Positions 10,892-23,200 of a stretch of DNA of 64,000 nt are shown piece by piece. Below the pieces are notes generated by a model. The model was not told where the DNA came from. It worked only from the letters and a program-made list of their open reading frames with translations, and searched no databases. Numbering within the stretch: position 1 is the first letter of the stretch; each line of letters opens with the position of its first letter. Position numbers and translations under genes: made by a program. The stretch is from Apium graveolens (Eukaryota; Streptophyta; Magnoliopsida; Apiales; Apiaceae): NCBI RefSeq assembly GCF_009905375.1, contig NC_133650.1, positions 67,211,669 to 67,275,668 on the forward strand, written 5' to 3'.

Positions 10892-13800
10892 TGTTACGAC
10901 CGGTATTTTCGTGTAATATTATTTGTGGATTTGGTATAATATTAAAGCCGAATGAAAATATATTCAATGATTGTACGTTTGTGTGAGTGAAAATTTCTGC
11001 ATTATAAATTTGTTGTATGTAGTGTATGATTTTTCAAAGTAAAAGTTTATTTATTTCCTTTATTTTTGATTTATAAGGAATATTCTAAGCCTTGGAAAAA
11101 ATTTCTTTTAAAAGTTATTTTTTCACAAATTTTGAGAGTGATTTTATAAAATTTCTAAAAATCTAAGTTATTTTAGGGTATAAATTTTGTAATTTTTGAA
11201 CTTTTATTTTATTTTATAAAAATAAAGCTTTGAAAATTAGTTGCTTAGTAATTATCAAATTACATGGTTACCCTTGCATGCAAATACTCTTCTATTCAAC
11301 TAAGGGGCAAGGAAGGCATTTCCAACCCTACTCACTTTCATTCTACTAGCCAAATTACCACCTTGTCCTTGCATGCAAATCTACCTAACTATGTTGGAAG
11401 GCTACTCTTGTAAATTCTCATATCCACTCACTTATGGTCAAATCAAAAGCATAAAAACCAAACAAATATGATTATCACTCCACTTTCACTACACCATTTC
11501 CACACCCCCTCCTTTCTCCCCCTCTCCTCTCGGCTCCTTCCTCTCGGCTTTTTGGCCGAAGCCCTACCCCCTCCCTTTTCTTCATTCTTCATTCATGCTT
11601 CCATCTCCCATTCAAGTAAATGTTACTTCCTATATCTTGATCATATATAATCCAAAGAAGTTTGAGTAAAAAGTTTAAGTTTTGATCTTGCATGGCATAG
11701 TTTTAGTTGGAACTCAAAGTACAATCTTAATTCTCATGGATGTAAGGTTGTATTATTGAGGGAACTACAAGAAATGGTGAAATGCCAAGTCATGAGAATG
11801 AGGCTCTTGATTTTAATGGTCATTTTCCCTTCCATTTCATTCGTCCATGACCTTGAGGGAGCCGAATGAATGGTTCTTAATGATGTTTTGGTTGCTTTGT
11901 TTCATTTTGTGTGTTTTTGTGATAATAACATGAAAATCTTAGTGAAATCTTGGTAAAAACCTTTGCATGCTAGGTGGTCATTTAGATATAAACCATTATA
12001 GGCTTGCATGTTGAGTTAAAATGAAAATTTATTTGGAAAGCATGTTGTTTTGATTAGTAAGACTCGAAGTCATGCATGCATGCATGCAAATTTCTCTTGA
12101 ATTCTTGGAAGTTCTTGATCATTCGGATTGATATCTTGATAGTAAACCTTAATTGTAGTTAAGTTAAGATATTAACTAAGAATTGTGCTTCTTAAAATGT
12201 GATGTTATTTTGTTTATATTTATCATAAAGGTTAAAGTTGTTGTCCTTGAAAACTTGATGACTTGTAATTTGTATAATGTGATTTCCTTTGTTTTGCTAT
12301 GTTGCACCTTAGGTAAGGATGATCTCCACTAAGTCAATTTTGAGTCTAAGGGGGTTAGTTCATTAGATCACCATAGTTAAGTTATGGTTTAGGTATTTTG
12401 GTTGTTGGTGGTTGGGTTGTTACGTGAGAACCTTGGTGAAAGGAGAGTCTTAGTTTCTGCAGAAAATCAGTTTGGTACCCTGAGGTTTAGGGTGAGTTTT
12501 GACCATGTCATTGTTGTGCACTTTGAGGCCCAATCCACCAGAATCTAGAATTAGGAGTATATAAAAGGTTTTAGGTGTTTTTTGGAGGTTTACAAATCGT
12601 TTGGATAGGTGCACGAGTGGAATCACAAAATCTGTTCAGCAGGGGACAGTTTTGTTGCAACTTAGAAATAGGAAGTTTTGACCATGTCATGGGTAGGCCC
12701 TCATTAGTCCCTGTTGGGCCTTAGTTAGAGGGAGTGTCAGAGGATTTTTCCAACCATAGTTCATAGGATTTGAGTTAGAACCATGAGTCACAAGTTAGTT
12801 CAAGTCAGGGCGTTTTCTGCCCAGAAAAACAGGGGAACCCTGGACTTTAAGCTTAGGCCCAAGGAGGCCCAAGCTAGGCGCTTGAACCAAATCAAGTTTG
12901 GGAGATACCTTATGGTCAGAAGAGTATAGTGTAGAAGTTTTGGAGGTAAACTTGTAGCTAAGAGTGTCTAATGCACTCAAGAAACCATAGATGTCATTCT
13001 GAAATTTACTCCAGTAAGCACTTTCACTTACCACATAGTTTTAGAGCACTTATGAGTGAGACCTAGGTTGAACACTATGGTTGCAAGATATTATAAAGCC
13101 ATTATAGTTAAAGGCCCAAGTGAGGGTCAATAGGTTTTGGATAGTTTAGTAAAGGCACATCGAGTTAGGAAGCCAAAATTTGGAGACTTTGTCTAGTTTA
13201 GCGACCAAGTGACTTAAGTTGTGGGTCGAGATCATCCAAGCCTAGTGTTACATTATGATGTGTGTGATATTATTTGATATTAAAATATGATATGTGATTA
13301 TATGTGGCTATGTGGACTATGGTATTTATAAGGTGATTATAAATTGAGTGCATATAGGCCTAAGTGCCATTCGTGTTTAATTTCGGGTTGTAAATAGGTT
13401 AAGTTGGTGAGAATATATTATAATGAGGTTATTATTATTTATGTAGGATCTCGAGACGAGGGTAAACTTGCCATAAAGGTCGAGTAAAGCTCTCCTACCA
13501 GCCAGACCAGACTAGTCTTTCTCAAGGCAAGTGATTCAACCTGTCTTTCGTATTCACTGCAAATGTGTAATAATTAGTTCATATATATTGATGCGATTAT
13601 CCTGAGTTATCTTGATATACTTGAACCAAGTGATTCTTAAATCTATCTTTATATTATATAGAAATGCCATGAACCCTCAAGTACATATTGCAAGTAGATC
13701 AAAAGTCGTATCACACTAGTATATCAAAGTAATTGGAATGACATGATAAAATAAAGATTTGATATAATATTTGATTGATCCTCTTGATTAACATGCTATT

Positions 13801-14887
13801 GATTCCTAAAATATTGACATCTCACCCTGATGCTTGAACCCCAATAGAATCTGTACTTTGATACCTAAAAGCCAGATATTCTTTAAAGTTGTTCTTAATT
13901 GATTGATAACCCTTTTTCTTGCCCTAAAGTTCGACAATCCTGAATTACCTTGAGCTAAATATCATTTCTTCATACCTTAACACCCCTAGTATTCATGAAG
14001 CTTATCTTCTTGATGTTCTAGTACTTGTACCTTGTCGAAAATATTTGCTTTAAGCTTAGTTTGGCATTATTCTTTCATATTATCCAATAGCCTTGCTAAA
14101 TCTCCTTGTCAAAGTTCTTGTTTATGGAAAGCTATCAATTACCCTAATATAGTAAAGTCTAGTGGATCATGGCCCTGAGATTTAGTATCATATTTCCAGT
14201 GTTTCAAGTTGATCTATAATCCCTTGATAAAAATGTTTACTACTTAAGAGATTTTATCATAAATCGGCATCAGTTTTTGAAATAATTAAAATATGGATTT
14301 TCAGTCCCAAACGGGGATAAATGTTTTCTTTGAATAGTGGATCTGGACTGAGACGCAAGTCCTTTCCACACTTATATTGTAGGCTTAAAAGTTGCCTAGG
14401 GATCCCAATAATGTTTTAGAACCCAGCGAGGTTCTGGATTACTTCGTGGCTGATCACCGGCTGTAATCCATAGCGTCATAAAATGGTTTTGTTTAAGTTA
14501 TGATTTTGAAAATGTTTTGATTCAAGCAAATGATGCCATCAGTCAAAGTTTTATCTCTTGTTAACATTGGTTATGCCTTCGCATTGTCATTCTTTTATAT
14601 ATATCTCGATTTATGTTTTGTACCATATAGTTTAGCACTTGTTGAGCATTTGGCTCACTCCTTGCTTTACCCTGATATTACAGCTAGCAGCTATGGTTAG
14701 ATTCAAGCAGAAAGCACGTAAGAGATAGTTTCGTGTGAGGACTCGATATTAAAATCAGTTGTAATAGATGGTAGTGTTGGGTTGTTCCAAACCCTAAACT
14801 GTAAGATCTTGGATTCAGTTATGTTTACTTTCTTTTAAATATTGTAATAGTTATATTTATTTTGTTTGTTAAGTTGGGGGTGTGACA
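10892..14887 (+). repeat. Gypsy B 5' LTR (3,996 bp)
   Basis: It begins TGTTACGACC and ends GGTGTGACA. It aligns over its full length with 20281-24325, with roughly 1.5-2% substitutions judged by eye on the first kilobase. It lacks a roughly 43-bp block present in the 3' LTR at about 24116-24158, and carries a slightly longer GCAT tract at about 12072-12090. A 60-codon ORF at 11468-11650 and an antisense 79-codon ORF at 12795-13034 occur in both LTRs, but they look like chance frames. No other gene is visible. Confidence 0.93.
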
Positions 14888-14892
14888 GGTTT

Positions 14893-14904
14893 TGGTATCA
14901 GAGC
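14893..14904 (+). promoter_or_regulatory. Gypsy B primer-binding site
   Basis: TGGTATCAGAGC, five bases after the LTR end, complementary to initiator Met-tRNA. Confidence 0.95.
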
Positions 14905-15021
14905 TACGGTTTAGAGTCCCTGGACAGCCCAAATAGGTTATAGGATATATGTTTAGGCTATAGATAATATGCGAGAGAGTAGGTAAGTAAATTTATTATT
15001 AATAATACTCATCTTATTGGT

Positions 15022-15384
15022 TTGTCAGCAAAGGGCGCATTCCTCGTCATCCTCTGGGTCGGACGACACTATTGTTTTTCCGTGTATGCTGAGTTGAGGC
15101 GCGAGTTTGACATGCTTCAGGGCAAGTACGACCGATTGATAGACCGACTGAAGAACGTGTACCCGGACAGCCGAAACTATGAAGGGAAACCTAAGGAGCA
15201 GATGACTGCGAGACTTGAGACTTTGGTTCAGTACGTCAACACTAAGCTTGAGGAGATGCCATCACACCGAGACCGCACCAGCCAGTATATCATCCAGATG
15301 GTGGCGGATGAGCTCTAGAGCATTGTGAAGACGCTTCGAGAGGAGAAGATTACCAAACCCCGTTCTGATGGAGTGGAGCCTTAG
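15022..15384 (+). pseudogene. Gypsy B leader ORF upstream of gag
   Basis: This frame lies between the primer site and gag. It has no ATG at its open start. An adjacent frame just upstream encodes a Ser/Asp-rich run (SSSSSGSDDTIVFP, about 15035-15080), so a one-base shift probably joins the two. The body encodes a charged helix (LRREFDMLQGKYDRLIDRL) of coiled-coil type. TAG at 15316-15318 interrupts it, and the frame resumes with SIVKTLREEK to the stop at 15382-15384. Base composition is clearly richer in G+C than the flanking leader, which suggests real coding history. I do not recognise a domain. It could be a leader protein or a captured exon. Confidence 0.6.
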
Positions 15385-15692
15385 TTCTTTCCATTATTTA
15401 CCTTTCATGTTGTATTATCAGACTTTGTAGAATTCCCAGTTGTTTCCTTTAAATAAGCATGTTGTTCCTAGAATCAGACGTCGTCCTAATCCCAATGTAT
15501 TGTGACCTTAAAATTTCAATTATTATGCACTATCGTTCCATTTGCTCTCAATTGTTATTTTACGCCTTTGTATGCATCACCATATCTGTTTAATTCGAAA
15601 CTTGACCTCATATGTAAATAAGAATGCTATGCGATACCCTCGAATTATTTCATTATTCATACCTGTTTTAATATAACTCTTATTTCAGGATC

Positions 15693-16883
15693 ATGCCACC
15701 CAAAAAGAAGAACCCAACAACCACATCTACCACAGATCCAAAATATTCTTCGATTATTGGAAACTTTACAACAACAAACCGATGCTATAGCTCAACAACA
15801 ACTAACTCTTCAACAATGAATTGAAAACCAAGATAACCGTGAACCACACCAACCACCTGATCCACCAGTACCACCTCGACAAGTTGTCACTTTCAAGGCT
15901 TTTCAGAATGTGAATCCACCTGCATTTCATGATAACACTGATCCAATAATAGCTAACACATGGATTAAGGAAATGGAAAGGGATTTTGAGTTGGTACAGT
16001 TAGGAGACGATCAGAAGACGCCATATGCTACTTACTTCTTGAAGGGCGAAGTCATCTATTGGTCGGAATCAGTAAAAGCTATGGAAGCAACTCAACAAGT
16101 TTCTTGGGAAAGATTTAAGAAGTTATTTCTGGAAAAGTATTACCCTAAGTACATGCAGAATCAGATGGAGCTTAAATTTCTTGAGTTGAAGCAAGGGAAT
16201 ATGTCTGTACTAGAGTATGAGAAGAAGTTCACTGAGTTGTCAAGGTTTGTGACAAAGTATACCAGCACTGAGGATGAAAAAGCGAAGAGATTTCAACAAG
16301 GATTGGAGCCTTGGATTAGAGATAGAGTGGCTATGTTTGAGCTTGATACTTATGCGGGAGTAGTACAGAAAGCTGCTCTGATTGAGAACAATGGGATGCA
16401 GTCCAGAAAGGAAAGGGAAACAAGAAGAGAAAGGTTTCATTTTATGGAGAAAAGTATGAAGCCAGAAATTCACAAGATCAGAATGTAAAGAGGATTGGAT
16501 TCCATAAGGGCAGAAATTTTCAAAAGAAGGGAAATTTGGGCAAAAGACAAGAATCGAAGGGGAACAACCAGGCAAGCCAAGGACAAGTTGGAGAAAACAG
16601 ATTCCAGAGACCGAAATGCAAGCATTATGGAAGGAGGCACCCCGGAGTGTGTAATAAGCTGAGCATGATATGCTATAGGTGCAACCAGAAGGGACATTTG
16701 GCAAATGAGTGTAAGATGCCGAAGTCAGGAGTTACATGTTACAAGTGTGGAAAGACTGGACACATAGCTAGGGAGTGCAAGACAACCGGACCAGTCAAAG
16801 CTCTAATGAATGTGGCAAGTACCAGTGCAAGTGTGCCAGCCGAGGTATTGGCATTACCTCCACCACCTACAACAACTCCGTAA
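15693..16883 (+). pseudogene. gag: Gypsy B gag, frameshifted
   Basis: The ATG at 15693 (MPPKKKNP) is the likely start. A shift follows near 15740, and an in-frame stop lies at about 15817-15820 in a Gln-rich stretch. The capsid domain is in the frame 15910-16488 (residues WIKEMERDFE ... ERFKKLFLEKYYP ... MELKFLEL). A second shift at about 16430-16490 leads to the nucleocapsid, 16536-16883, with two CCHC knuckles: CYRCNQKGHLANEC and CYKCGKTGHIAREC. A preceding CKHYGRRHPGVC is a degenerate third. TAA at 16881-16883 ends it; pol continues in the same frame. Confidence 0.9.
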
Positions 16884-16910
16884 GCAACAGCAAGGACATT
16901 CGATTTAAAA

Positions 16911-19900
16911 ATGAAGGATGTTGTTCAGAACTCTGAGGTGATAGCAGGTACACTTTTACTCAATAATGTCAAAGCTAAAGTATTGATTGATTCGGGAGCA
17001 ACAAGATCTTTCATATCAGAAACTTTTGTTGATAAACTTCAATGTGATAAAATGATTATGAGCGAGGTAGTAAATGTGGTAATTGCGAACCAAGAGAAGA
17101 TTCTTGTGAATCAATTATGTCCGAAGTGTGAGATTGATATTTCGGGGCATAAGTTTTTAGCCGACTTGATACTCTTCAAGTTGGGAGAGTTCGATATAAT
17201 TTTAGGAATGGATTGGTTAGGGAAGAATAATGCCCAGATTAATTGTAAGACCAAGAAAGTGTATTTAAAGACGAAGAGTGGAGAGAAGGTAGTATTTAAG
17301 GGACAAAGGCAAGAGCAACTGTTTCTTACAATCGTTCAGGCTAAGAAGTTACTTAGGAAAGGTTGTGAGTCATTCCTAGCTTATGTAGTGGATTCAGAAA
17401 AAGGCAGTCCCAGCATAGAAGATATCCCCGTAGTTAACGAGTTCCCAGATGTGTTTCCAGACGAACTACCAAGCTTACCACCAGATCGACAAATCGAATT
17501 CGAGATCAACCTTGCTCCAGGCACAGAATCAGTTTCAAAGGCCCCATATAGGATGGCACCAGCAGAAATGAAAGAGTTGGCGAGCCAGCTACAAGAATTG
17601 TTGGATAAAGGAGTGATTCAGCCAAGTACGTCACCATGGGGAGCACCTGTTCTGTTTGTAAAGAAGAAAGATGGAAGTATGCGGCTATGTATAGATTATC
17701 GGGAGTTGAATAAGGGAGCAAAGTGCTTTTCAAAGATTGACTTGAGATCAGGATACCATCAACTAAAGATCAAGGAAGAAGATATTCCCAAGACAGCATT
17801 TAGGACCAGATACGGACATTATGAATTCTTAATAATGCCATTTGGATTGACTAATGCCCCGGCCGCATTTATGGATCTGATGAATCGGGTATTTAAAAAG
17901 TATTTGGACAAGTTCGTAGTGGTATTCATTGATGACATCCTTATTTATTTTAAGTCGGAAGAAGAACATAAGCAGCACTTATGGATAGCATTGGAGATAC
18001 TCCGACAAGAGAAGTTGTATGCCAAGTTTTCCAAATGTGAGTTTTGGTTAAAGGAAGTTCAATTTTTGGGGCATGTCATTGGAAATGAAGGAGTTAAAGT
18101 AGATCTGGCAAAGATTGAGGCGATTATGAGTTGGGAGAGGCCAAAGACACCTACAGAAGTGCGAAGTTTTCTAGGATTGGCAGGGTATTATAGAAGGTTT
18201 GTCAAGGATTTTTCAAAAATTGCTACGCCATTGACTAAGTTAACCAGGAAGAATCAGAAATTCGAATGGAGTGCAGAATGTGAGAATAGCTTTCAAGAGT
18301 TGAAACAGAGATTGGTAACGGCTCCAGTGTTAGTATTACCAGATGACCAAGGAAACTTTGTAATTTTCAGCGACGCTTCACATAAAGGATTGGGCTGTGT
18401 GCTAATGCAACACAATAAGGTGATCCCGTATGCGTCAAGATAGTTAAAACCGCATGAGTTGAAGTACCCGATGTATGACTTGGAACTAGCTGCCATAGTG
18501 TTCGCACTTAAGATTTGGAAACATTACCTCTACGGAGAAAAGTGTGAAATCTACACAGATCACAAGAGTTTAAAGTACATTTTCACTCAGAAGGAGCTCA
18601 ATATGAGGCAAAGGAGATGGTTGGAATTGATCAAGGACTACGATTGCTCGATAAATTATAATCCTGGAAAGGCGAATGTTGTAGTCGATACTTTAAGTAG
18701 GAAGGAGAGATTGAATATGATGGCAACACCAAAGGAATTGTCTGAAGAGATTAAGAAATTTGGATTAGAACTTTGTGATTATGGAATAGTTGAAGAAGTT
18801 TATCGTGCAATGACTTTTTAGCCAACACTAGTGGAAAGGATAAGGAAATGTCAGGAAAAAGTAATGGAGAGAGAGAAGAATCAGCTGACTGGAGAAGAGA
18901 TTGGCACTCAAAGGGATGAGCAAGGTATACTAAGGTTTTCCTCAAGAATTTGGATTCCTCATGTACCTGAATTGAAGAATGAGATCCTACAAGAAGCCCA
19001 CAATTCAAGATTTTCAATCCATCCGGGAAGCACCAAGATGTATCGGGACTTAAAGCAGAACTTTTGGTGGCCAAATATGAAGCGAGACGTGGCAGAATAG
19101 GTTGCAAAGTGTTATACTTGTCAGAAAGTGAAGGCAGAACATCAACAACCAAGCGGATTAATTCAGCCCCTAAAGATTCCAGAATGGAAATGGGAAAATA
19201 TTGCTATGGACTTTATAGTGGGACTACCGTGAACGAAATCCGGACATGACGCTATATGGGTTATAGTTGATCGCCTTATAAAGTCGGTGCATTTCCTTCT
19301 AATTAATGAGAAGTCGTCATTGGACAAATTGGTTCATCTGTACATGCGTGAAATCGTACTAAGATATGGAGTACCCGTATCGATAGTTTCGGACAGAGAT
19401 CCCCGATTTAACTCGAGATTCTGGAAGCAGTTTCAAGAAATTCTTGGCACGAAGTTGAACATGAGTACGGCATACCACCCGCAGACTGATGGTCAGAGCG
19501 AAAGGACAATTCAAACAATTGAAGACATGTTGCCCAGTTGTGCAATCGATTTTGCAGGAAGTTGGGATGACCACTTGTCATTGATTGAATTCTCTTACAA
19601 CAACAGCTATCACTCCAGTATTGGCATGCCACCATACGAAGCTTTGTACGGACGAAGATGTAGATCACCGACAAGTTGGGATGAAGTAGGAGAAGGAAAG
19701 ATTCTAGGCTCGGAATTGGTACAACAGCTGCATGACACAGTCAAGTTAATTCAGAGAAGGTTGCTTGCTGCTCAAGATAGACACAGGAAGTATGCGGATC
19801 CAGCACGTAAGGATGTTCGATTCCAAGTAGGCGAAGCCGTTTTGTTGAAGGTGTCACCAAGAAAAGGGTTATCTAGATTTGGCAAGAAGGGGAAGTTAGC

Positions 19901-20288
19901 ACCTAGATATATAGGTCCTTTTTAGATTTTGAGTCAAGTGGGGAAGGTAGCCTCCGAGTTAGCCTTACCGCCTCAGTATCAACATGTGTATAATGTGTTC
20001 CATGTGTCGTTGCTTAAAAAGTACAATCCTGACGCCAGCCATGTGATAGAATATGAACCTGTAGAAATTCAGGCAGACCTGTCATTTATGGAGCAACCTG
20101 TCAAATTACTCGACTAGCAAGTAAAGAATCTTAGGAATGAGTCGGTAAAGTTAGTGAAAGTGCTTTGGAGGAACCCCAAGGTCGAAGAATCAACTTGGGA
20201 GTTAGAGTCTGATATGCGTTCCCGGTATCCTCATCTGTTCTCTTGGATTCTGGGGACAGAATCCCTTAAGGGGGAGAGGATGTTATGA
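16911..20288 (+). pseudogene. pol: Gypsy B pol (PR-RT-RH-INT-chromodomain-like)
   Basis: One frame runs throughout, in phase with the gag end. Protease: [10 protein letters not shown] (about 16985). Reverse transcriptase: FIDD at about 17930, but after DYRELNK about 20 residues that contain the family's PLPRID segment are missing. RNase [14 protein letters not shown] (about 18370) and YTDHKSLKY (about 18555). Integrase: Asp in AMDFIVGLP, Asp in VSDRDPRF (about 19390), Glu in DGQSERTIQ (about 19498). The C-terminus has VLWRNPKVEESTWE, typical of the chromodomain-like tail. Stops: 18441-18443, 18819-18821, 19098-19100, a TGA after GLP (about 19230), 19923-19925 and 20115-20117, mostly TAG. The final TGA lies 8 bases inside the 3' LTR, so the polypurine tract is coding. 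Confidence 0.93.
20267..20280 (+). promoter_or_regulatory. Gypsy B polypurine tract
   Basis: AAGGGGGAGAGGA directly precedes the 3' LTR at 20281. It would prime plus-strand cDNA. It also encodes the last pol codons. Confidence 0.9.
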
Positions 20289-23200
20289 CCTGTATTTTCG
20301 TGTAATATTATTTGTGGATTTGGTATAATATTAAAGCCGAATGAAAATAAATTCAATGATTGTACGTTTGTGTGAGTGAAAATTTCTGCATTATAAATTT
20401 GTTGTATGTAGTGTATGATTTTTCAAAGTAAAAGTTTATTTATTTCCTTTATTTTTGATTTATAAGGAATATTCTAAGCCATGGAAAAATTTTCTTTCAA
20501 AAGTTATTTTGTTCACAAATTTTGAGAGTGATTTTATAAAATTTCTAAAAATCTAAGTTATTTTATGGTATAAATTTTGTAATTTTTGAACTTTTATTTT
20601 ATTTTATAAAAATAAATCTTTGAAAATTAGTTGCTTAGTAATTATCAAATTACATGGTTACCCTTGCATGTAAATACTCTTCTATTCAACTAAGGGGCAA
20701 GGAAGGCATTTCCAACCCCACTCACTTTCATTCTACTAGCCAAATTACCACCTTGTCCTTGCATAAAAATCTACCTAACTATGTTGGAAGGCTACTCTTG
20801 TAAATTCTCATATCCACTCACTTGTGGTCAAATTAAAAGCATAAAAACCAAACAAATATGATTATCACTCCACTTTCACTCCACCATTTCCACAACCCCT
20901 CCTTTCTCCCCCTCTCCTCTCGGCTCCTTCCTCTCGGCTTTTTGGCCGAAGCCCTACCCCCTCCATTTTCTTCAATCTTCATTCAAGCTTCCATCTCCCA
21001 TTCAAGTAAATGTTACTTCCTATATCTTGATCATATATAATCCAAAGAAGTTTGAGTAAAAAGTTTAAGTTTTGATCTTGCATGGCATAGTTTTAGTTGG
21101 AACTCAAAGTACAATCTTAATTCTCATGGATGTAAGGTTGTATTATTGAGGGAACTACAAGGAATGGTGAAATGCCAAGTCATGAGAATGAGGCTCTTGA
21201 TTTTAATGGTCATTTTCCCTTCCATTTCATTCGGCCATGACCTTGAGGGAGCCGAATGAATGGTTCTTAATGATGTTTTGGTTGCTTTGTTTCATTTTGT
21301 GTGTTTTTGTGATAATAACATGAAAATCTTAGTGAAATCTTGGTAAAAACCTTTGCATGCTAGGTGGTCATTTAGATATAAACCATGATAGGCTTGTATG
21401 TTGAGTTAAAATGAAAATTTATTTGGAAAGCATGTTGTTTTGATTAGTAAGACTCGAAGTCATGCATGCATGCAAATTTCTCTTGAATTCTTGGAAGTTC
21501 TTGATCATTCGGATTGATATCTTGATAGTAAACCTTAATTGTAGTTAAGTTAAGATATCAACTAAGAATTGTGCTTCTTAAAATGTGATTTTATTTCGTT
21601 TATATTTATCATAAAGGTTAAAGTTGTTGTCCTTGAAAACTTGATGACTTGTAATTTGTATAATGTGATTTCCTTTATCTTGCTATGTTGCACCTTAGGT
21701 AAGGATGATCTCCACTAAGTCAATTTTGAGTGTAAGGGGTTAGTTCAGTATATCACCATAGTTAAGTTATGGTTTGGGTATTTTGGTTGTTGGTGGTTGG
21801 GTTGTTAAGTGAGAACCTTGGTGAAAGGAGAGTCTTAGTTTCTGCAGAAAATCAGTTTGGTACCCTGAGGTTTAGAGTGAGTTTTGACCATGTCATTGTT
21901 GTGCACTTTGAGACCCAAGCCACCAGAAGCTAGCATTAGGAGTATATAAAAGGTTTTAGGTATTTGTTGGAGGTTTACAAGTATTTTGGATAGGTGCACG
22001 AGTGGAATCACAAAATCTGTCCAGCAGGGGACAGTTTGGTTGCAACTTAGAAATAGGAAGTTTTGACCATGTCATGGATAGGCCCTCATTAGACCGTGTT
22101 GGGCCTTAGTTAGAGGGAGTTTCAGAGGAGTTTTTCCAACCATAGTTAGTAGGATTTGAGTTAGAACCATGAGTCACAAGTTAGTTCAAGTCAGGGCATT
22201 TTCTGCCCAAAAAAACAGGGGAACCCTGGACTTTAAGCTTAGGCCCAAGGAGGCCCAAGCTAGGCCCTTGAACCACATCAAGTTTGGGAGATGCCTTATG
22301 GTCAGAAGAGTATAGTGTAGAAGTTTTGGAGGTAAACTTGTAGATAAGAGTGTCTAATGCACTCAAGAAACCATAGATGTCATTCTGAAGTTTACTCCAG
22401 TGAGCACTTTCACTTACCACATAGTTTTAGAGCACTTATGGGTGAGACCTAGGTTGACCACTATGGTTGCAAGATAGTATAAAGCCATTAGAGTTAAAGG
22501 CCCAAGTGAGGGTCAATAGGGTTTGGATAGTTTAGTAAAGGCACATCGAGTTAGGAAGCCAAAATTTGGAGACTTTATCTAGTTTAGCGACCAAGTGACT
22601 TAAGTTGTGGGTCGAGATCATCCAAGCCTAGTATTGCATTATGATGTGTGTGATATTATTTGATATTAAAATATGATATGTGAGTATATGTGGCTATGTG
22701 GACTATGGTATTTATAAGGTGATTATAAATTGAGTGCATATAGGCCTAAGTGTCATTTGTGTTTAATTTCGGGTTGTAAATAGGTTAAGTTGGTGAGAAT
22801 ATATTATAATCAGGTTATTATAATTTATGTAGGATCTCGAGACGAGGGTAAACTTGCCATAAAGGTCGAGTAAAGCTTCCATTTGCTCCTACCAGCCAGA
22901 ACAGACTAGCCTTTCTCAAGGCAAGTGATTCAACCTGTCTTTCGTATTCACTGCAAATGTGTAATAATTAGTTCATATATATTGATGCGGTTATCCTGAG
23001 TTATCTTGATATATTTGAACCAAGCGATTCTTAAATCTATCTTTATATTATATAAAAATTCCATGAACCCTCAAGTACATATTGCAAGTAGATCAAAAGT
23101 CGTATCACGCTAGTATATCAAAGTAATTGGAATGTCATGATAAAATAAAGATTTGATATAATATTTGATTGATCCTCTTGATTTACATGCTATTGATTCC

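Noticed and set aside
11468..11650. A 60-codon ORF in the gypsy B 5' LTR, repeated at 20858-21040
   Set aside because: Both LTRs descend from one sequence at insertion, so the frame is not independently conserved. The residues come from CT-rich low-complexity DNA.
12795..13034. A 79-codon antisense ORF in both LTRs of gypsy B
   Set aside because: Same reasoning. There is no start context, no domain and no composition signal.
14893..14904. Possible tRNA gene pieces at the TGGTATCAGAGC sites
   Set aside because: Only 12 bases match, and always directly beside an LTR. They are primer-binding sites, not tRNA genes.
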